This document shows positions 36,447 to 46,296 of a stretch of 64,000 nucleotides of DNA, one piece after another. The notes beneath the pieces are model-generated. The model had not been told where the DNA came from and did not search any database. It was given only the letters and a program-made list of their open reading frames with translations. Position numbers and translations under genes: made by a program. Every line of letters begins with the position of its first letter. Within the stretch, counting starts at the first letter, position 1. The stretch is from Geomonas oryzisoli. GTDB lineage: Bacteria; Desulfobacterota; Desulfuromonadia; Geobacterales; Geobacteraceae. The stretch is from positions 3,195,501-3,259,500 of the forward strand of contig NZ_CP076723.1 of the NCBI RefSeq assembly GCF_018986915.1, given 5' to 3'.

Positions 36447-36595
36447 TGTCCCGTGTGGGACAATGAGGACCGCCTTGATCTTGTAGGAGCATAGCCGGTG
36501 CCAAAACCGTAACCTGCTGAATTACGGCACATTGAACCCAACCGGGACAATCCCGGTTGTCCCCCTGCGGGACAGTGTGTGCGCGAGCGGGACAA
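36447..36595 (-). promoter_or_regulatory. Sigma-54-like promoter with an array of GGGACAA sites upstream of the MCP gene
   Basis: On the minus strand 36489-36503 reads TGGCAC, five bases, ATGC: one mismatch to the -24/-12 consensus with the key GG and GC kept. Upstream of it are a palindrome GGGACAA-N6-TTGTCCC (36544-36563) and single GGGACAG (36569-36575) and GGGACAA (36589-36595) sites. A further TGTCCC-gtgt-GGGACA palindrome (36447-36462) lies between promoter and gene. The spacing suits an NtrC-type activator. Confidence 0.65.
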
Positions 36596-36600
36596 GCTGA

Positions 36601-36693
36601 GGGGGGACTGGCTCCGCCAGGTGCCTGTCCCCTTGGGGCAGAGAGGAGCGTTCCGCTAGAGGGACAGGCACCTGACGGAGCCAGTCCCTTCTG
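36601..36693. repeat. REP-like palindromic element, copy 4
   Basis: Arms GGGGACTGGCTCCGCCAGG... and ...CCTGACGGAGCCAGTCCC are near-perfect reverse complements around GAGGAGCGTTCCGCTAGAG, the same composite as at 2836-2960. Confidence 0.8.
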
Positions 36694-36730
36694 CCGCACA
36701 ACGCCGGAAAGAGGATTCATCGAGAAGGGA

Positions 36731-38116
36731 TCAGGAACGGTAGAAGGCCTTGCGGTTCACCTTGAGCAGTTGGGACGCCTTGGACTTGTTGCCGCCGCAG
36801 CGCTCGAGCGTGATGCCGAGGATCTGCTCGTTCAAGGCGTCGAGGGAAAGCTCATCGACGGGAAGGGTGAGGTGGTAGCTGACGCGACTGGCGTCGGCGG
36901 CGCCATCTTCATTGCCGGATTCCTGCACCGCCTCCGGCGCGGCGCCGGCAAGCCCCAGGTGGACGGGGCGGATCAACTCGTTGTCGGTGAGGATGGCGGC
37001 CCGCTCCAGGCAGTTGCGCAGCTCGCGGACGTTGCCCGGCCAGCGGTACTCGAGCATCACGTCCATGGCCTGCAGGGAGATCCCGGGCAGCGGCTTGCCC
37101 AGGTGCTGGCGCAGTTGCTCCAGGATGTGGCCGCACAGGATGGGGATGTCGTCCTTTCTCTGCGAAAGCGGCGGGATGGTCAGGGGGAAGACGTTGATGC
37201 GGTGGTAGAGGTCCTCGCGGAAGCGCCCTGCCTCCACCAGGTCCGCGAGGCTGCGGTTGGTGGCCACGATGACGCGGCAGGCGACGGGAATGGGGGTGTT
37301 GCTGCCGATCTTCTCGAAGACCCGCTCCTGGAGCACGCGCAGCAGCTTCGCCTGCAGGGGAAGCGGCATGTCCCCGATCTCGTCCAAGAGGATGGTCCCC
37401 TTCCTGGCCAGGCTGAACTTCCCTTCCCGGTCGCGGTCGGCACCGGTGAAGGCGCCGCGGACGTGCCCGAAGAGCTCGCTCTCCATCAGGTGCTCGGGGA
37501 TGGCGGCGCAGTTGACGGCCACGAACTCGGCGGGGAGGCCGTTGCCGGCGAAGTGGATCGCCCGCGCCAGCACCTCCTTGCCGGAACCGCTCTCGCCGTA
37601 GATCGCCACCGTGGTCTGCCGTGCGGCGGCTACCCGCGCGGCCAGCTCCAGCACCTGCTTCATGGCCGGGTTCACCGTCACGATGCTCTGGAAGGTGAAG
37701 CGTTCGGTCAGAAGCCCCTTGATCTGCTCGTTCTCCTGGACCACGCGCTGGTAGTCCAGGGCGCGCCGGATGGTGATGCGCAGATCCTCCGGTTCGTAGG
37801 GTTTCTCCAGGTAATCGTAGGCGCCCCGGCGCATCGCCTCCACGGCACTCTCCACGCTGCCGTGCGCCGTGATCACGATGATGGGGGTTGCGGGATAGAG
37901 CTTCTGCACCGAACCGATCAGTTGCAGGCCGTCCATCCGGGGCATGACCAGGTCGGAGAGCACCAGGTCGACCGTCTGCCGCTCGAGGATCTCCAGCGCC
38001 TGCAGCCCGTCGGCCGCGGTGAGTACGTCGTAGCCGATCTCGCGCAGTTGGCGCTCCAAAAGGAAACGGAATACCGGTTCGTCGTCGACGGCAAGGATCT
38101 TGGTGGTGTGAGGCAT
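36731..38116 (-). CDS. NtrC-family sigma-54 response regulator at the end of the chemosensory operon
   Basis: 461 residues: receiver (phospho-site in LVLSDLVMPRMDG), AAA+ domain (YGESGSGKE, intact GAFTGA, ILLDEIGD), and a short C-terminal helix-turn-helix (CGGNKSKASQLLKVNRKAFYRS). No dedicated kinase gene adjoins it; it follows cheB by about 70 bases on the same strand. This recalls CrdA of the Myxococcus Che3 system, an NtrC-type regulator under control of a chemosensory CheA. The MCP gene just downstream has a sigma-54-like promoter. Confidence 0.92.
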   Translation of the reverse strand: MPHTTKILAVDDEPVFRFLLERQLREIGYDVLTAADGLQALEILERQTVDLVLSDLVMPRMDGLQLIGSVQKLYPATPIIVITAHGSVESAVEAMRRGAYDYLEKPYEPEDLRITIRRALDYQRVVQENEQIKGLLTERFTFQSIVTVNPAMKQVLELAARVAAARQTTVAIYGESGSGKEVLARAIHFAGNGLPAEFVAVNCAAIPEHLMESELFGHVRGAFTGADRDREGKFSLARKGTILLDEIGDMPLPLQAKLLRVLQERVFEKIGSNTPIPVACRVIVATNRSLADLVEAGRFREDLYHRINVFPLTIPPLSQRKDDIPILCGHILEQLRQHLGKPLPGISLQAMDVMLEYRWPGNVRELRNCLERAAILTDNELIRPVHLGLAGAAPEAVQESGNEDGAADASRVSYHLTLPVDELSLDALNEQILGITLERCGGNKSKASQLLKVNRKAFYRS

Positions 38117-38186
38117 GCGATGGGGCTCCGCGCGGTTTGAGGTTCACCCTCTTATCGGCAGATGCGGGAAGAGCTTGAGACCCTTA

Positions 38187-39239
38187 CTAGACCATGGCGG
38201 TTATGGTATCGGCGACCTGGAACAGGGGGACCTGGGCATCCACGCTGACGGCTTGGGCGACCGCCTTGGGCATGCCGTAGACGATGGCGGTCTGCTCGGT
38301 CTCCACCACGACGCGCCCCCCCGCCTTCTTGATGGCCTCGGCGCCGGCGGCCCCGTCCTTCCCCATGCCGGTCAGCACGACCCCCAGGGCCCGGCCGCCG
38401 CAGACCTCGGCGGCGGACTCGAAGAGCGCGTCGACCGACGGGCAGTGCAGGTGCCCGCCCGGCACCGGGTCGAGCCAGACCTGGAGGGCGCCGTCCTTGC
38501 GCCGCAGCCGCATGTGCCACCCCGCCGGCGCGAGGTAGACGTTCCCCGCCAGCACGGTCTCGCCGTCGCTCGCCTCCCTGACCGTCAGCGCGCTGTTTCG
38601 GTCCAGCCGCGCGGCCAGCGATGTGGTAAAACCGGCCGGCATGTGCTGCACGATGAGGACCGGGCAGGGAGGCGGCTCGAGCCGGCTCAGGACCTGTTGC
38701 AGCGCCGGAGGCCCTCCGGTCGAGGTCCCAACGACCACCACCTCGGTGCAGGCGCTGTGCACCGCCTTCCCGGAAGGGAGCGCCGGTCCGGCCTTGCGCG
38801 CCGCGCCGCGCAGCTTTTCCAGGTCGACCCCGGCCGCCACCTTGATCTTGCCGGTCAGCTCCTTGGCCAGGGCGCCGATGTCCATGGCCCCTCCCGCAGA
38901 GCTCTTGTCGATGAAGTCAACGGCCCCGATCTCGAGGGCCTTCATGGTTTTCTCCCCCCCCTTGCCGGTCAGGCAGCTGAACATGATCACCGGCGCGGGG
39001 CATTCCTTCATGATCAGCTCCAGCGCGGAAAGCCCGTCCAGGACCGGCATCTGCACGTCGAGGGTGATCACGTCCGGGCGCAGCCCTCTGGCGAGCTCCA
39101 CAGCGCTCTCGCCGTTGGCGGCGACGCCGACCACCTCGATCTCCTGGCTGTTCTCGAACATCCGCAGGATCGCGCGTCGCACGAAGGCGGAGTCGTCCAC
39201 CACCAGGACCCTTATTTTTTTCTGCGATCCGGTCAACAA
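38187..39239 (-). CDS. cheB: CheB chemoreceptor methylesterase/deamidase
   Basis: 350 residues from TTG 39239, with GAGGG upstream. Receiver (Asp61 in VITLDVQMPVLDG), linker, and methylesterase domain with Ser in VVVGTSTGGPPAL, His in IVQHMPAGFT and Asp in GMGKDGAAGA. It removes methyl groups added by the CheR proteins; activated by CheA phosphotransfer. The cheR gene ends 3 bases upstream. Confidence 0.95.
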   Translation of the reverse strand: MLTGSQKKIRVLVVDDSAFVRRAILRMFENSQEIEVVGVAANGESAVELARGLRPDVITLDVQMPVLDGLSALELIMKECPAPVIMFSCLTGKGGEKTMKALEIGAVDFIDKSSAGGAMDIGALAKELTGKIKVAAGVDLEKLRGAARKAGPALPSGKAVHSACTEVVVVGTSTGGPPALQQVLSRLEPPPCPVLIVQHMPAGFTTSLAARLDRNSALTVREASDGETVLAGNVYLAPAGWHMRLRRKDGALQVWLDPVPGGHLHCPSVDALFESAAEVCGGRALGVVLTGMGKDGAAGAEAIKKAGGRVVVETEQTAIVYGMPKAVAQAVSVDAQVPLFQVADTITAMV

Positions 39240-39242
39240 GCT

Positions 39243-40091
39243 TCAAACCCTCTTCTGATAGATGATGGCGCCCGGGAAACGAAGCGGCAGGTAGGACGCC
39301 TGGGTCCGGGACAGGGACTCCGAGTGCCCCAGGAACAGGTAGGATCCCGGTCCCTGCAACGCGCTGAAGTTGTCGACCACCCGTTGGACGGTCTGGTCGC
39401 CGAAGTAGATCAGCACGTTGCGGCACAGGATGACGTCGTACCGCTCCCCCCCGATGCTGTCGGCCAGGTCGAGCAGGTTCGCCTGGGTGAAGCTGGTCCA
39501 TTTCCTGAGGATGTCCCGCACCACGTACCTGTCGCCCTGGCGCTTCAGGTACCGCTCGACCAGGTGCGGCTCGGTGGCCCAGAAGGCGCGCTCGCCGTAG
39601 CTTCCCTGCCGGGCCGCGTCCAGGACGCGGGTATCGATGTCGATGCCGGTTATGCGCACGTCCCAGTCCCAGGAGAAGCCCCCCGACTCCAACAGGAGCA
39701 TGGCGAGGGTGTAGGCCTCCTCGCCGCTCGAGCAGCCGGCCGAGAGGATGCGCAGCGTGCGCTCCCCTTCGGCGAGTTTCTTTTCCTTGAGCGCCGGCAG
39801 CACCTCCTGCACCAGGACCGAGAGCTGCGCGGCCTCCCTGAAGAAGTAGGTTTCGTTGTTGGTGATGAGGGGGACCAGGCGCTGCACCTCCGCGCTTCTC
39901 ATCGGCGAGAACTTGAGGTAGCTGTAATACTCGGCAAAGCTTCTCAGCCGCAACTCGTGCAGCCGCGGAGAAAGCCGGGCGGCCAGTCCCTTCTGCGTCC
40001 CCTCCTCCAGCACGAGTCCCATCGACTCCGCCACGTACTCCCTGATCAGCCTGAATTCGTCAGCCTGCATCGCGATCTTCGCAAGGGTCAT
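39243..40091 (-). CDS. cheR: CheR methyltransferase, second copy
   Basis: 282 residues from ATG 40091, which overlaps the HEAT-protein stop (TGATG). SAM-binding motif ILSAGCSSGEEAYTLAML and the CheR pattern NNETYFFREAAQL and VILCRNVLIYFG. Clearly diverged from the CheR at 42435, so not a recent duplicate. Two methyltransferases with one CheB suggests different receptor preferences. Confidence 0.92.
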   Translation of the reverse strand: MTLAKIAMQADEFRLIREYVAESMGLVLEEGTQKGLAARLSPRLHELRLRSFAEYYSYLKFSPMRSAEVQRLVPLITNNETYFFREAAQLSVLVQEVLPALKEKKLAEGERTLRILSAGCSSGEEAYTLAMLLLESGGFSWDWDVRITGIDIDTRVLDAARQGSYGERAFWATEPHLVERYLKRQGDRYVVRDILRKWTSFTQANLLDLADSIGGERYDVILCRNVLIYFGDQTVQRVVDNFSALQGPGSYLFLGHSESLSRTQASYLPLRFPGAIIYQKRV

Positions 40092-42451
40092 CAAAGGTAT
40101 TCCTGCTGCCCGAAACTCTTCAGGGCCAGCTCCGCCCGGGTCCGGACCTCGAGGCTGGCGTCGTCCTTTCTGACCTGGATCAGGCGCTTGAGCGGCAGCG
40201 AATCGTAGCAGTGGCACAGCGCGTCGATGACGGCGAGCCGGACGATCTCGCTCTCGTCGTCCAAGAGCTCCAACAAGGGGTCCACGCTCCTGCGGTCGGC
40301 GATCTTCCCGATCACGTCGATCACCCGCTCGCGCAGCTCGGCCTTGTAGTTCTTCTTCATGAGACGGTGCAGCCAGGGAAGCCCGGCGCGCCCGAAGGCC
40401 ACCAGCGCCTCGAAGGACTGCCTCCCCACCTCCGGGTCGTCGAGCAGCGCCACCAGTTCCGGCACGGTAACGGGGTTACGCAGCTCCCCGAGCACGGTGA
40501 TGGCGTGCTTGCGCACCATGGCATCGGCATCGTTGACCCCCTTCAAGAGCAGCGGCAGCTCGCGTCCCCCGCCGATCTTGCCCAGCACGCGCAGCGCCGC
40601 GATGCGCACGCTCCAGTGCGGGTCGGCCACCGCGTCCTCGACCCCCTTGAGCGACTCCTGGTCCGCCAACTCCCCCAGGGTGTAGACGGCAAGCCGTCTG
40701 AAATCGGGATCGGCGTGTTTCAGGTAGCGCCTGAGGATCAGGTCCGATGCCTCCTTGTAGGCGAGCTTGCCGAGGGTTTCCACGATGGCGTACTCGAGCT
40801 GGCGAGACACCCCGTTGGAAAGGTACCCGACCAGGAAGCTCCCCGCGTCACGCGCCCCCATGTCCCCAAGGGCCCGGATCACGCAGTAGTCGAGGTCCTC
40901 CCGGCCGCTTCCCAGAAGGGCCAGCAGCTCGTCCAGGAGCATGGTCTCCCCCAGTTCCGCCGCGGCGAGAACCGCCGCCTCGCGCACCGGCTCCTCGGGG
41001 TCGCACAGCGCCCGGCACAAGAGCGGCACCGCCGGGACGACCTGCTGCCTGCCGATGGAACGCACCAGTTCCGCCCGCACCTCGGGCTCGTCGTCCTGGC
41101 AGAGCAGGCGCAGGTTCTCGATCCCCCCTCCCTGCTTCAGGCATCCAAGCAGCATGGCGGCCCGGCGCCGCGACGTGGCCGCCGGAGAGTGCGCCAACTG
41201 GTCGAAAAGCTCCAGCACGGGCCCGAGACGGTGGCGGGCCAGCACCTCGGCCGCCTGCTGCGCCAAGGCGTCGCTCCCCTCGGCCAGAAGGTGCTGCAGT
41301 TGCGGCAAAAGCGACTCCTCCGGGAACGATTGCAGCGTCTCCAGCACCTCGAGCTGCACCGCCTCCTCGTCCTGCGCCAAAAGGCGCGCCAGCTCGCCCG
41401 CCGCGCAGGGGATCCCCAGCCAGCGCAGCGCACGCAGGGCGACCAGGCGCACCGCCGCGCTGTCGTGGCTCAGGGCGGCCAGCAGCTTGTCTTCGGCGCC
41501 CCTCCCCAGGCAGAGCACGGCGTTCTCGACCACCTGGTAGTTGCGCTCGTCGTTCAAAAGCCCGAAGAAACCGTCCAGGGCGGAAAGCTCCCCCATCGCC
41601 CCCAGCAGTACCGCCGCCGCCTGGCACGACTCGGGGTCGCCGCTTTCCCACAGCATCGACTTGAGCCTTTCCACGCCGCGCGCGGAGAGGAGCTGGCGCA
41701 GCTGTTCCTGCTGGCTCCCCATGGCGATCCTGTTCTTGTAGCTCTCCTGGTCGTTCAGGCTGTTGTTGATGGAAGCCATGGAGCGCGCCACGCTGCGCGC
41801 GAGCTCATCTTCCACGAAAGGGAGAATCCCGGCCAGCGCGTACAGGGCGCGGTGATCCCCGGCCTTGCCCAGCGCCTCGACCACGGCGCCGCGCAGAAGC
41901 TCGTTATCGAGCAGCGGCAGAAGGTGCGGCACGGCGCGGTAGTCCCGCAGCTCGCCGATGGCGCAGATGGCCGGGTACTGCAGCCAGAAATCCCCTTTCA
42001 ACAGTTCCAGAAGCGGTACCAGCGCGCTGCGGTCGCCGATCTTGCCCAGCGCCTCGGCCGCGGAGTGGCTCACGTTGCTGTCCGTGTCGGCCAGCGCGCG
42101 GATCAGGTGCTCCACCGCGTCGCGGCTGCCGATGTCGCCCAGCATCACCGCGCTGAAGTTGCGGATCTCCTCGTCATCGTCGGCAAGAAGCAGGTTCAGG
42201 CGCGGCACCGCTTCCCCCCCGATCTTGACCAGCACCTCCATGGCGCCGTTTCTCAGGTCGGCGTTGTCGTTGTCGCGCACCGCCGCCTCCAGAACGGGGT
42301 AGATCGCGTCCAGGCCGCGGCCGATGATGGTGTCGAGGGCCTCGCTCTTGCGCCCGCGCTCGGCATCGCCGACGAAGAGGAGCAGCTCGGGTAGTGAACG
42401 TTCCTGCAAGCGGATCAGTTCGGCGCCAACGGGGTCATAAGAATGAAGCAT
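40091..42451 (-). CDS. HEAT-repeat protein of the chemosensory operon
   Basis: 786 residues from ATG 42451 (GGAG upstream), made almost wholly of about 24 HEAT/PBS-type helical repeats (for example SAAEALGKIGDRSALVPLL and IAALRVLGKIGGGRELPLLL). No membrane span. HEAT-repeat proteins occur in several deltaproteobacterial and cyanobacterial chemosensory clusters, probably as scaffolds. It sits between two cheR genes and overlaps both, which argues for co-translation. Confidence 0.9.
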   Translation of the reverse strand: MLHSYDPVGAELIRLQERSLPELLLFVGDAERGRKSEALDTIIGRGLDAIYPVLEAAVRDNDNADLRNGAMEVLVKIGGEAVPRLNLLLADDDEEIRNFSAVMLGDIGSRDAVEHLIRALADTDSNVSHSAAEALGKIGDRSALVPLLELLKGDFWLQYPAICAIGELRDYRAVPHLLPLLDNELLRGAVVEALGKAGDHRALYALAGILPFVEDELARSVARSMASINNSLNDQESYKNRIAMGSQQEQLRQLLSARGVERLKSMLWESGDPESCQAAAVLLGAMGELSALDGFFGLLNDERNYQVVENAVLCLGRGAEDKLLAALSHDSAAVRLVALRALRWLGIPCAAGELARLLAQDEEAVQLEVLETLQSFPEESLLPQLQHLLAEGSDALAQQAAEVLARHRLGPVLELFDQLAHSPAATSRRRAAMLLGCLKQGGGIENLRLLCQDDEPEVRAELVRSIGRQQVVPAVPLLCRALCDPEEPVREAAVLAAAELGETMLLDELLALLGSGREDLDYCVIRALGDMGARDAGSFLVGYLSNGVSRQLEYAIVETLGKLAYKEASDLILRRYLKHADPDFRRLAVYTLGELADQESLKGVEDAVADPHWSVRIAALRVLGKIGGGRELPLLLKGVNDADAMVRKHAITVLGELRNPVTVPELVALLDDPEVGRQSFEALVAFGRAGLPWLHRLMKKNYKAELRERVIDVIGKIADRRSVDPLLELLDDESEIVRLAVIDALCHCYDSLPLKRLIQVRKDDASLEVRTRAELALKSFGQQEYL

Positions 42452-43376
42452 GTTCCGTGTTCTCCAGTTTGCGGTAGACGAGACAGCTGGCATCGGGGAC
42501 AGCGGCGAGGTCGTGGCTGAAAAGGTGCAGCGGCTCGGCGTCGCCGGTGAAAAGGTGTCCCCCCGGGGCCAACAGCCGCGAGAGGGTTTCCACGAGGAGC
42601 TGCTGGCAGCTCGGTGCGAAGTAGATCATGACGTTGCGGCAGAAGACGACGTCGAAGCCGCCCCAGCCGGTGACGAACTCCGGGGGAAGCTCCCCCCCCA
42701 TGAGCTGGTTCAGGTTGAGCGGGATGAACCGCACCAGCGACCTCAGTTCCTCCCCCACGAAGGCGCCGCCGGCGGTGGCCGCGAAGTATTTCTGGATCAG
42801 GTGGGGCGGGATGTTCTGGAGCCGGTCCGTTTCGTAGTACCCCACCCGCGCCGCATCGAGACAGCTCTTGCTGATGTCGCCGGCCACGATCTCGATGTCC
42901 CAGGCCTTGGGGTAGCGCAGCCCCTCCAATAGTGTCATGGCGACGGTGTAGGGCTCCTCCCCCGTGGAACAGCCGGCGCACAGAACGCGCAGCTTCATGA
43001 CCTTCTCGCCGGAGTCCTTGCCACTTTCCCCCCACGAGCGCATCAGTTCGCGCCCCCGGACCAGCTCCAGCTCAGGGAGCACCACCTGACGCAGGTGGCC
43101 GAACTGGTCCGGGTTTCTGAAGAAGAAGGTCTCGTTGATGGTCATCAGGTCGAGCAGGGATGCGTACTCGGCCGGGGTCCGTTCCAGGTGGTCCAGGTAG
43201 GACTGGTAGTCGGCGAGCCCCAGCTGCGCCAGCCGGGTTTCCAGCCGCTGCCTGAACAGGGAGAGCTTGCGCGGGCCGAAGTAGAGCCTGCTCCTCTGGA
43301 AGACCCGTTCCCGGATCCGCTCCAGGTACGGGTCCGGTGTTTCGACCCGGCATGCCAGGTTCCCTACCGTTTCCAT
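42435..43376 (-). CDS. cheR: CheR methyltransferase, first copy
   Basis: 313 residues. CheR N-terminal helical domain, then SAM motif VLCAGCSTGEEPYTVAMTLL and VVFCRNVMIYFA, with TINETFFFRNPDQF. AAGGTG precedes the ATG. Starts 1 base past the MCP stop. It methylates glutamates of the MCP, probably the one encoded upstream. Confidence 0.94.
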   Translation of the reverse strand: METVGNLACRVETPDPYLERIRERVFQRSRLYFGPRKLSLFRQRLETRLAQLGLADYQSYLDHLERTPAEYASLLDLMTINETFFFRNPDQFGHLRQVVLPELELVRGRELMRSWGESGKDSGEKVMKLRVLCAGCSTGEEPYTVAMTLLEGLRYPKAWDIEIVAGDISKSCLDAARVGYYETDRLQNIPPHLIQKYFAATAGGAFVGEELRSLVRFIPLNLNQLMGGELPPEFVTGWGGFDVVFCRNVMIYFAPSCQQLLVETLSRLLAPGGHLFTGDAEPLHLFSHDLAAVPDASCLVYRKLENTEHASFL

Positions 43377-43377
43377 G

Positions 43378-45684
43378 TCAGGCCACCTTGAAGGTCCCTA
43401 CCAGCGCCGTCATCTCGTCGGCCTGCTGGGTCAGGTTCTGCGCCGCGCGCGAGAGCTGCTCGACGGCGGAGAGGTTTTCCCTCGTGATGTCGCTGATGTT
43501 GTCCATGGCGACCACCACCATCTCGCCCCCCTTCTTCTGTTCGGCGGTGGCGTTGGCCACCGACTGGGTCATGGCGGTCATGCTGTTCACCGCGGCCACG
43601 ATCTGGCGCGCGGAGAGGGACTGCTCCCGGGTGGCCAGGGTCACCTGGCTGGTCACCTGGTTCATGTTCTCCACCGCGATGCGGATCTGGCGGCTCCCCA
43701 GTGCCTGCTCCTTGGCGGAGCCGGTCACCTCCTGGGTCAGCTGGTTCATCCGCTCCACGGCGATCCTGATCTGCCTGCCGCCGGTCGCCTGCTCGCGGGC
43801 GGCGTTGGCCACCACGTCGGAGGCCCCGCTCATCTGCTCCACCGCCCTGAGCACTTGGCTGGAGGCGTTGGACTGCTCGGCGGTCATGCGGGCGATGTCG
43901 GACATGAGGGTGCTGGTGCGATCGATGCTGGAGACGATGTTCTCCAGCGAGTTCCCCGCCAGGGTGATCAGCTCCATGGAATTCTTCGCCTCCTGCGAGG
44001 CGATCTCGCCGAACTTCACCGACTCGCCGGTGTCGGCCTGCACCTGGCGGATCACCAGGGCGATCTCCTTGGTGGCCCCCATGCTGCGCTCGGCGAGCTT
44101 TCTCACCTCGTCCGCCACCACGGCGAAGCCGCGCCCGGCGTCACCGGCGCGCGCCGCCTCGATGGCGGCGTTCAGGGCCAGGAGGTTGGTCTGGTCGGCG
44201 ATCTCGCCGATCACCTTGACGATGTTGCCGATCTCCTCGGAGCGCCGCCCCAGGGTGAGGATCGAGTCCGAGGTCTTCTCGATCACCTCGGCCACGCGTC
44301 CCATGGCGGCGACCGCCTGCTGCCCCGCCTCGAGGCCGGCGTTCCCCTCCTTGGCCGCCCCCTTGGCCACCTGGTCCGCCTCCTCGACGTTCCTCGCCAC
44401 CTGCCGGATCGAGGCAGCCATCTCCTCGATGGTGGAGGAGGAATCCGCCACCACCTTCTGCAGCTCCTGGGAGTTGCTCGCCACCTGGTCGATGGAGACG
44501 GTGATCTGCTCGATGGTCGCGGAGGTCTCGGCGACCGAGGTCATCAGCTCGTCGGCGTTTGTCGCGACGTTCTCGATGGAGATGGTCATCTGCTCGATGG
44601 TGGCCGAGGTCTCGGCGACCGCGCTCGCCATCACGTCTGCGCTCTTCGCCACCTGCTCGCTGGAAACGCCCAGTTCCTCGATGGAGGAGGAAACCTCGTC
44701 CGCGTTGGCGGCCAGCGAATCGGCGTTACCGGCCACGGTCTGGATGGAGGCCGCCATCTGCACCATGGTGGCCGAGGTCTCCTCGGTGGCCGAGGCCTGC
44801 CCGTGCGCCGACTTGGTGAGCTGCTGGGTGTTGGCGGAGATCTGCCCCGCCGCGGAGGCCACCTCACCGGAGGTGCCCCGGATCTTGCCGATCATGGTCA
44901 TGAGGTTCTGCACCATGGTCTGCATGGCGGCCAGGAGCTCGCCCACCTCGTCCTTCGAGTTCACCTCGACCGCCACGGTGAGATCGCCCTGGGCGACGGT
45001 CTTCGCCACCTCGACCGCCGCGTTGATGGGAGCGGTGATGCTGCGGGTGATCAAAAAGCTCACCAGGATCCCCACCACGAGGCTCACCAGAATGCTGCCC
45101 AGGACCAGGAGCGTCACGTGCCGGGAGAGGTCGATCATCACCTTCTCCTGATTGTCCATGCGATGGTGGCTGACTTCAGACAACTCGTTGACGGCACTCT
45201 CAAACTTGTGAATCCCCGCCTTGTACGGCTCGATGGCGGCGTTGGCCTGGGCCGGGGTCTTGATGCGCCCCGCCTCGATCCCCTGGTAGATCTTGTTGAA
45301 GCCGGCCTCGTAATTGGCGAGTTCCTCCTTCAGTGTCTTGACCCCTTCCTTCTCGTTGCGCAGGACCACGACTTGCTCCAGCTCCTTCAAGTGACTCCCC
45401 AGCTCCTCGCGCTGGTCTTGCCACTTTTTCATATACTCGGTCTCGTGTTGGCGGTCGCCGAGATTGAGGAAGAGGTCCTTCTCGTAGCGGCGCATGCCAA
45501 TCACATGAGCCCGCGCCTGTGCCGCGTTTTCCGAAACGGCGGCGTCCCCCTGCAGCATGGCGATGGTGGTCTGGGTACTCTCCCTCACCCCCCAGTAGCC
45601 GGTGCCGCCGACCGCGACCACGATGAGCAGCATGATACCGAAACCAAGGCCGAGCCGGCCCCCAATGCGAACGTTCTTTAACAT
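43378..45684 (-). CDS. Methyl-accepting chemotaxis protein with an unusually long cytoplasmic hairpin
   Basis: 768 residues. Span 1 about 10-31, helical periplasmic sensor (about 35-190), span 2 about 193-217, HAMP to about 270, then about 500 residues of signalling coiled coil. The tip is [38 protein letters not shown]. Before the tip, five similar 28-residue blocks ([23 protein letters not shown] type) occur, and matching blocks after it ([24 protein letters not shown] type), so the hairpin is far longer than in 36H/44H receptors. AAAGGAG precedes the ATG. Confidence 0.93.
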   Translation of the reverse strand: MLKNVRIGGRLGLGFGIMLLIVVAVGGTGYWGVRESTQTTIAMLQGDAAVSENAAQARAHVIGMRRYEKDLFLNLGDRQHETEYMKKWQDQREELGSHLKELEQVVVLRNEKEGVKTLKEELANYEAGFNKIYQGIEAGRIKTPAQANAAIEPYKAGIHKFESAVNELSEVSHHRMDNQEKVMIDLSRHVTLLVLGSILVSLVVGILVSFLITRSITAPINAAVEVAKTVAQGDLTVAVEVNSKDEVGELLAAMQTMVQNLMTMIGKIRGTSGEVASAAGQISANTQQLTKSAHGQASATEETSATMVQMAASIQTVAGNADSLAANADEVSSSIEELGVSSEQVAKSADVMASAVAETSATIEQMTISIENVATNADELMTSVAETSATIEQITVSIDQVASNSQELQKVVADSSSTIEEMAASIRQVARNVEEADQVAKGAAKEGNAGLEAGQQAVAAMGRVAEVIEKTSDSILTLGRRSEEIGNIVKVIGEIADQTNLLALNAAIEAARAGDAGRGFAVVADEVRKLAERSMGATKEIALVIRQVQADTGESVKFGEIASQEAKNSMELITLAGNSLENIVSSIDRTSTLMSDIARMTAEQSNASSQVLRAVEQMSGASDVVANAAREQATGGRQIRIAVERMNQLTQEVTGSAKEQALGSRQIRIAVENMNQVTSQVTLATREQSLSARQIVAAVNSMTAMTQSVANATAEQKKGGEMVVVAMDNISDITRENLSAVEQLSRAAQNLTQQADEMTALVGTFKVA

Positions 45685-45714
45685 CTCCTTCTCCTTTACT
45701 GGTAGTGCCCCGTG

Positions 45715-46257
45715 CTAGAGCAGCAGTGCGCGGTTGAGGTTCAAGATGATGACCAGGCGGGTGTCGAGCTTCGCCATGCCCCGGATGTAGCTCGCCTCGG
45801 GGGTGGTGGCGTCCTCGGGCATCTCCTCCACGAGGCTGGTCGAGAACTGGATCACCTGGCGCACCGAATCGACCAGCATCCCCAGGCGCTTCTCGCCCAG
45901 TTCCACCACCACGATGCGCTGTTCCTCGTTTGCCTCGATGTCGGGGCGGGCAAAACGCCGGCGCAGGTTCACTACCGGGATGATCTTGCCGCGCAGGTTG
46001 ATGACCCCCTCGACGTGGGAGGGGGCACCGGGGACCTCGGTGATGCCGCCCCCGCGGATGATCTCCTGGACGCTGTTGATGTCGACGCCATACTCCTCCT
46101 TGCCCAGCCGGAAGGTGACCAGTTGCAGCGTCCCGCCCCCCTGGGCGGCGGAGTTCAGCACCGTACCCCGGTCCACCTCCTCCTGGGCCTGTTCGATGAA
46201 CCGGGCCAGCACGTCTTCGGCGAGCCCGGAGCTGGGGAGGATAAATTGCTCTGCCAT
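45715..46257 (-). CDS. cheW: CheW coupling protein
   Basis: 180 residues. CheW fold with LQLVTFRLGKEEYGVDINSVQEIIRGGGITEVPGAPSHVEGVINLRGKIIPVVNLR, an excellent family match. It has a 35-residue N-terminal extension beyond the usual core. AAAGGAG precedes the ATG. It links CheA to the MCP encoded next. Confidence 0.95.
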   Translation of the reverse strand: MAEQFILPSSGLAEDVLARFIEQAQEEVDRGTVLNSAAQGGGTLQLVTFRLGKEEYGVDINSVQEIIRGGGITEVPGAPSHVEGVINLRGKIIPVVNLRRRFARPDIEANEEQRIVVVELGEKRLGMLVDSVRQVIQFSTSLVEEMPEDATTPEASYIRGMAKLDTRLVIILNLNRALLL

Positions 46258-46296
46258 GCCTTTCTCCTTTGCGATTTCTACTTACGCCTTACGGGG

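Noticed and set aside
40211..42394. 727-codon plus-strand frame opposite the HEAT-protein gene
   Set aside because: No family likeness, His/Arg/Gln-rich composition typical of antisense frames; the minus strand gives clear HEAT repeats and operon overlaps.
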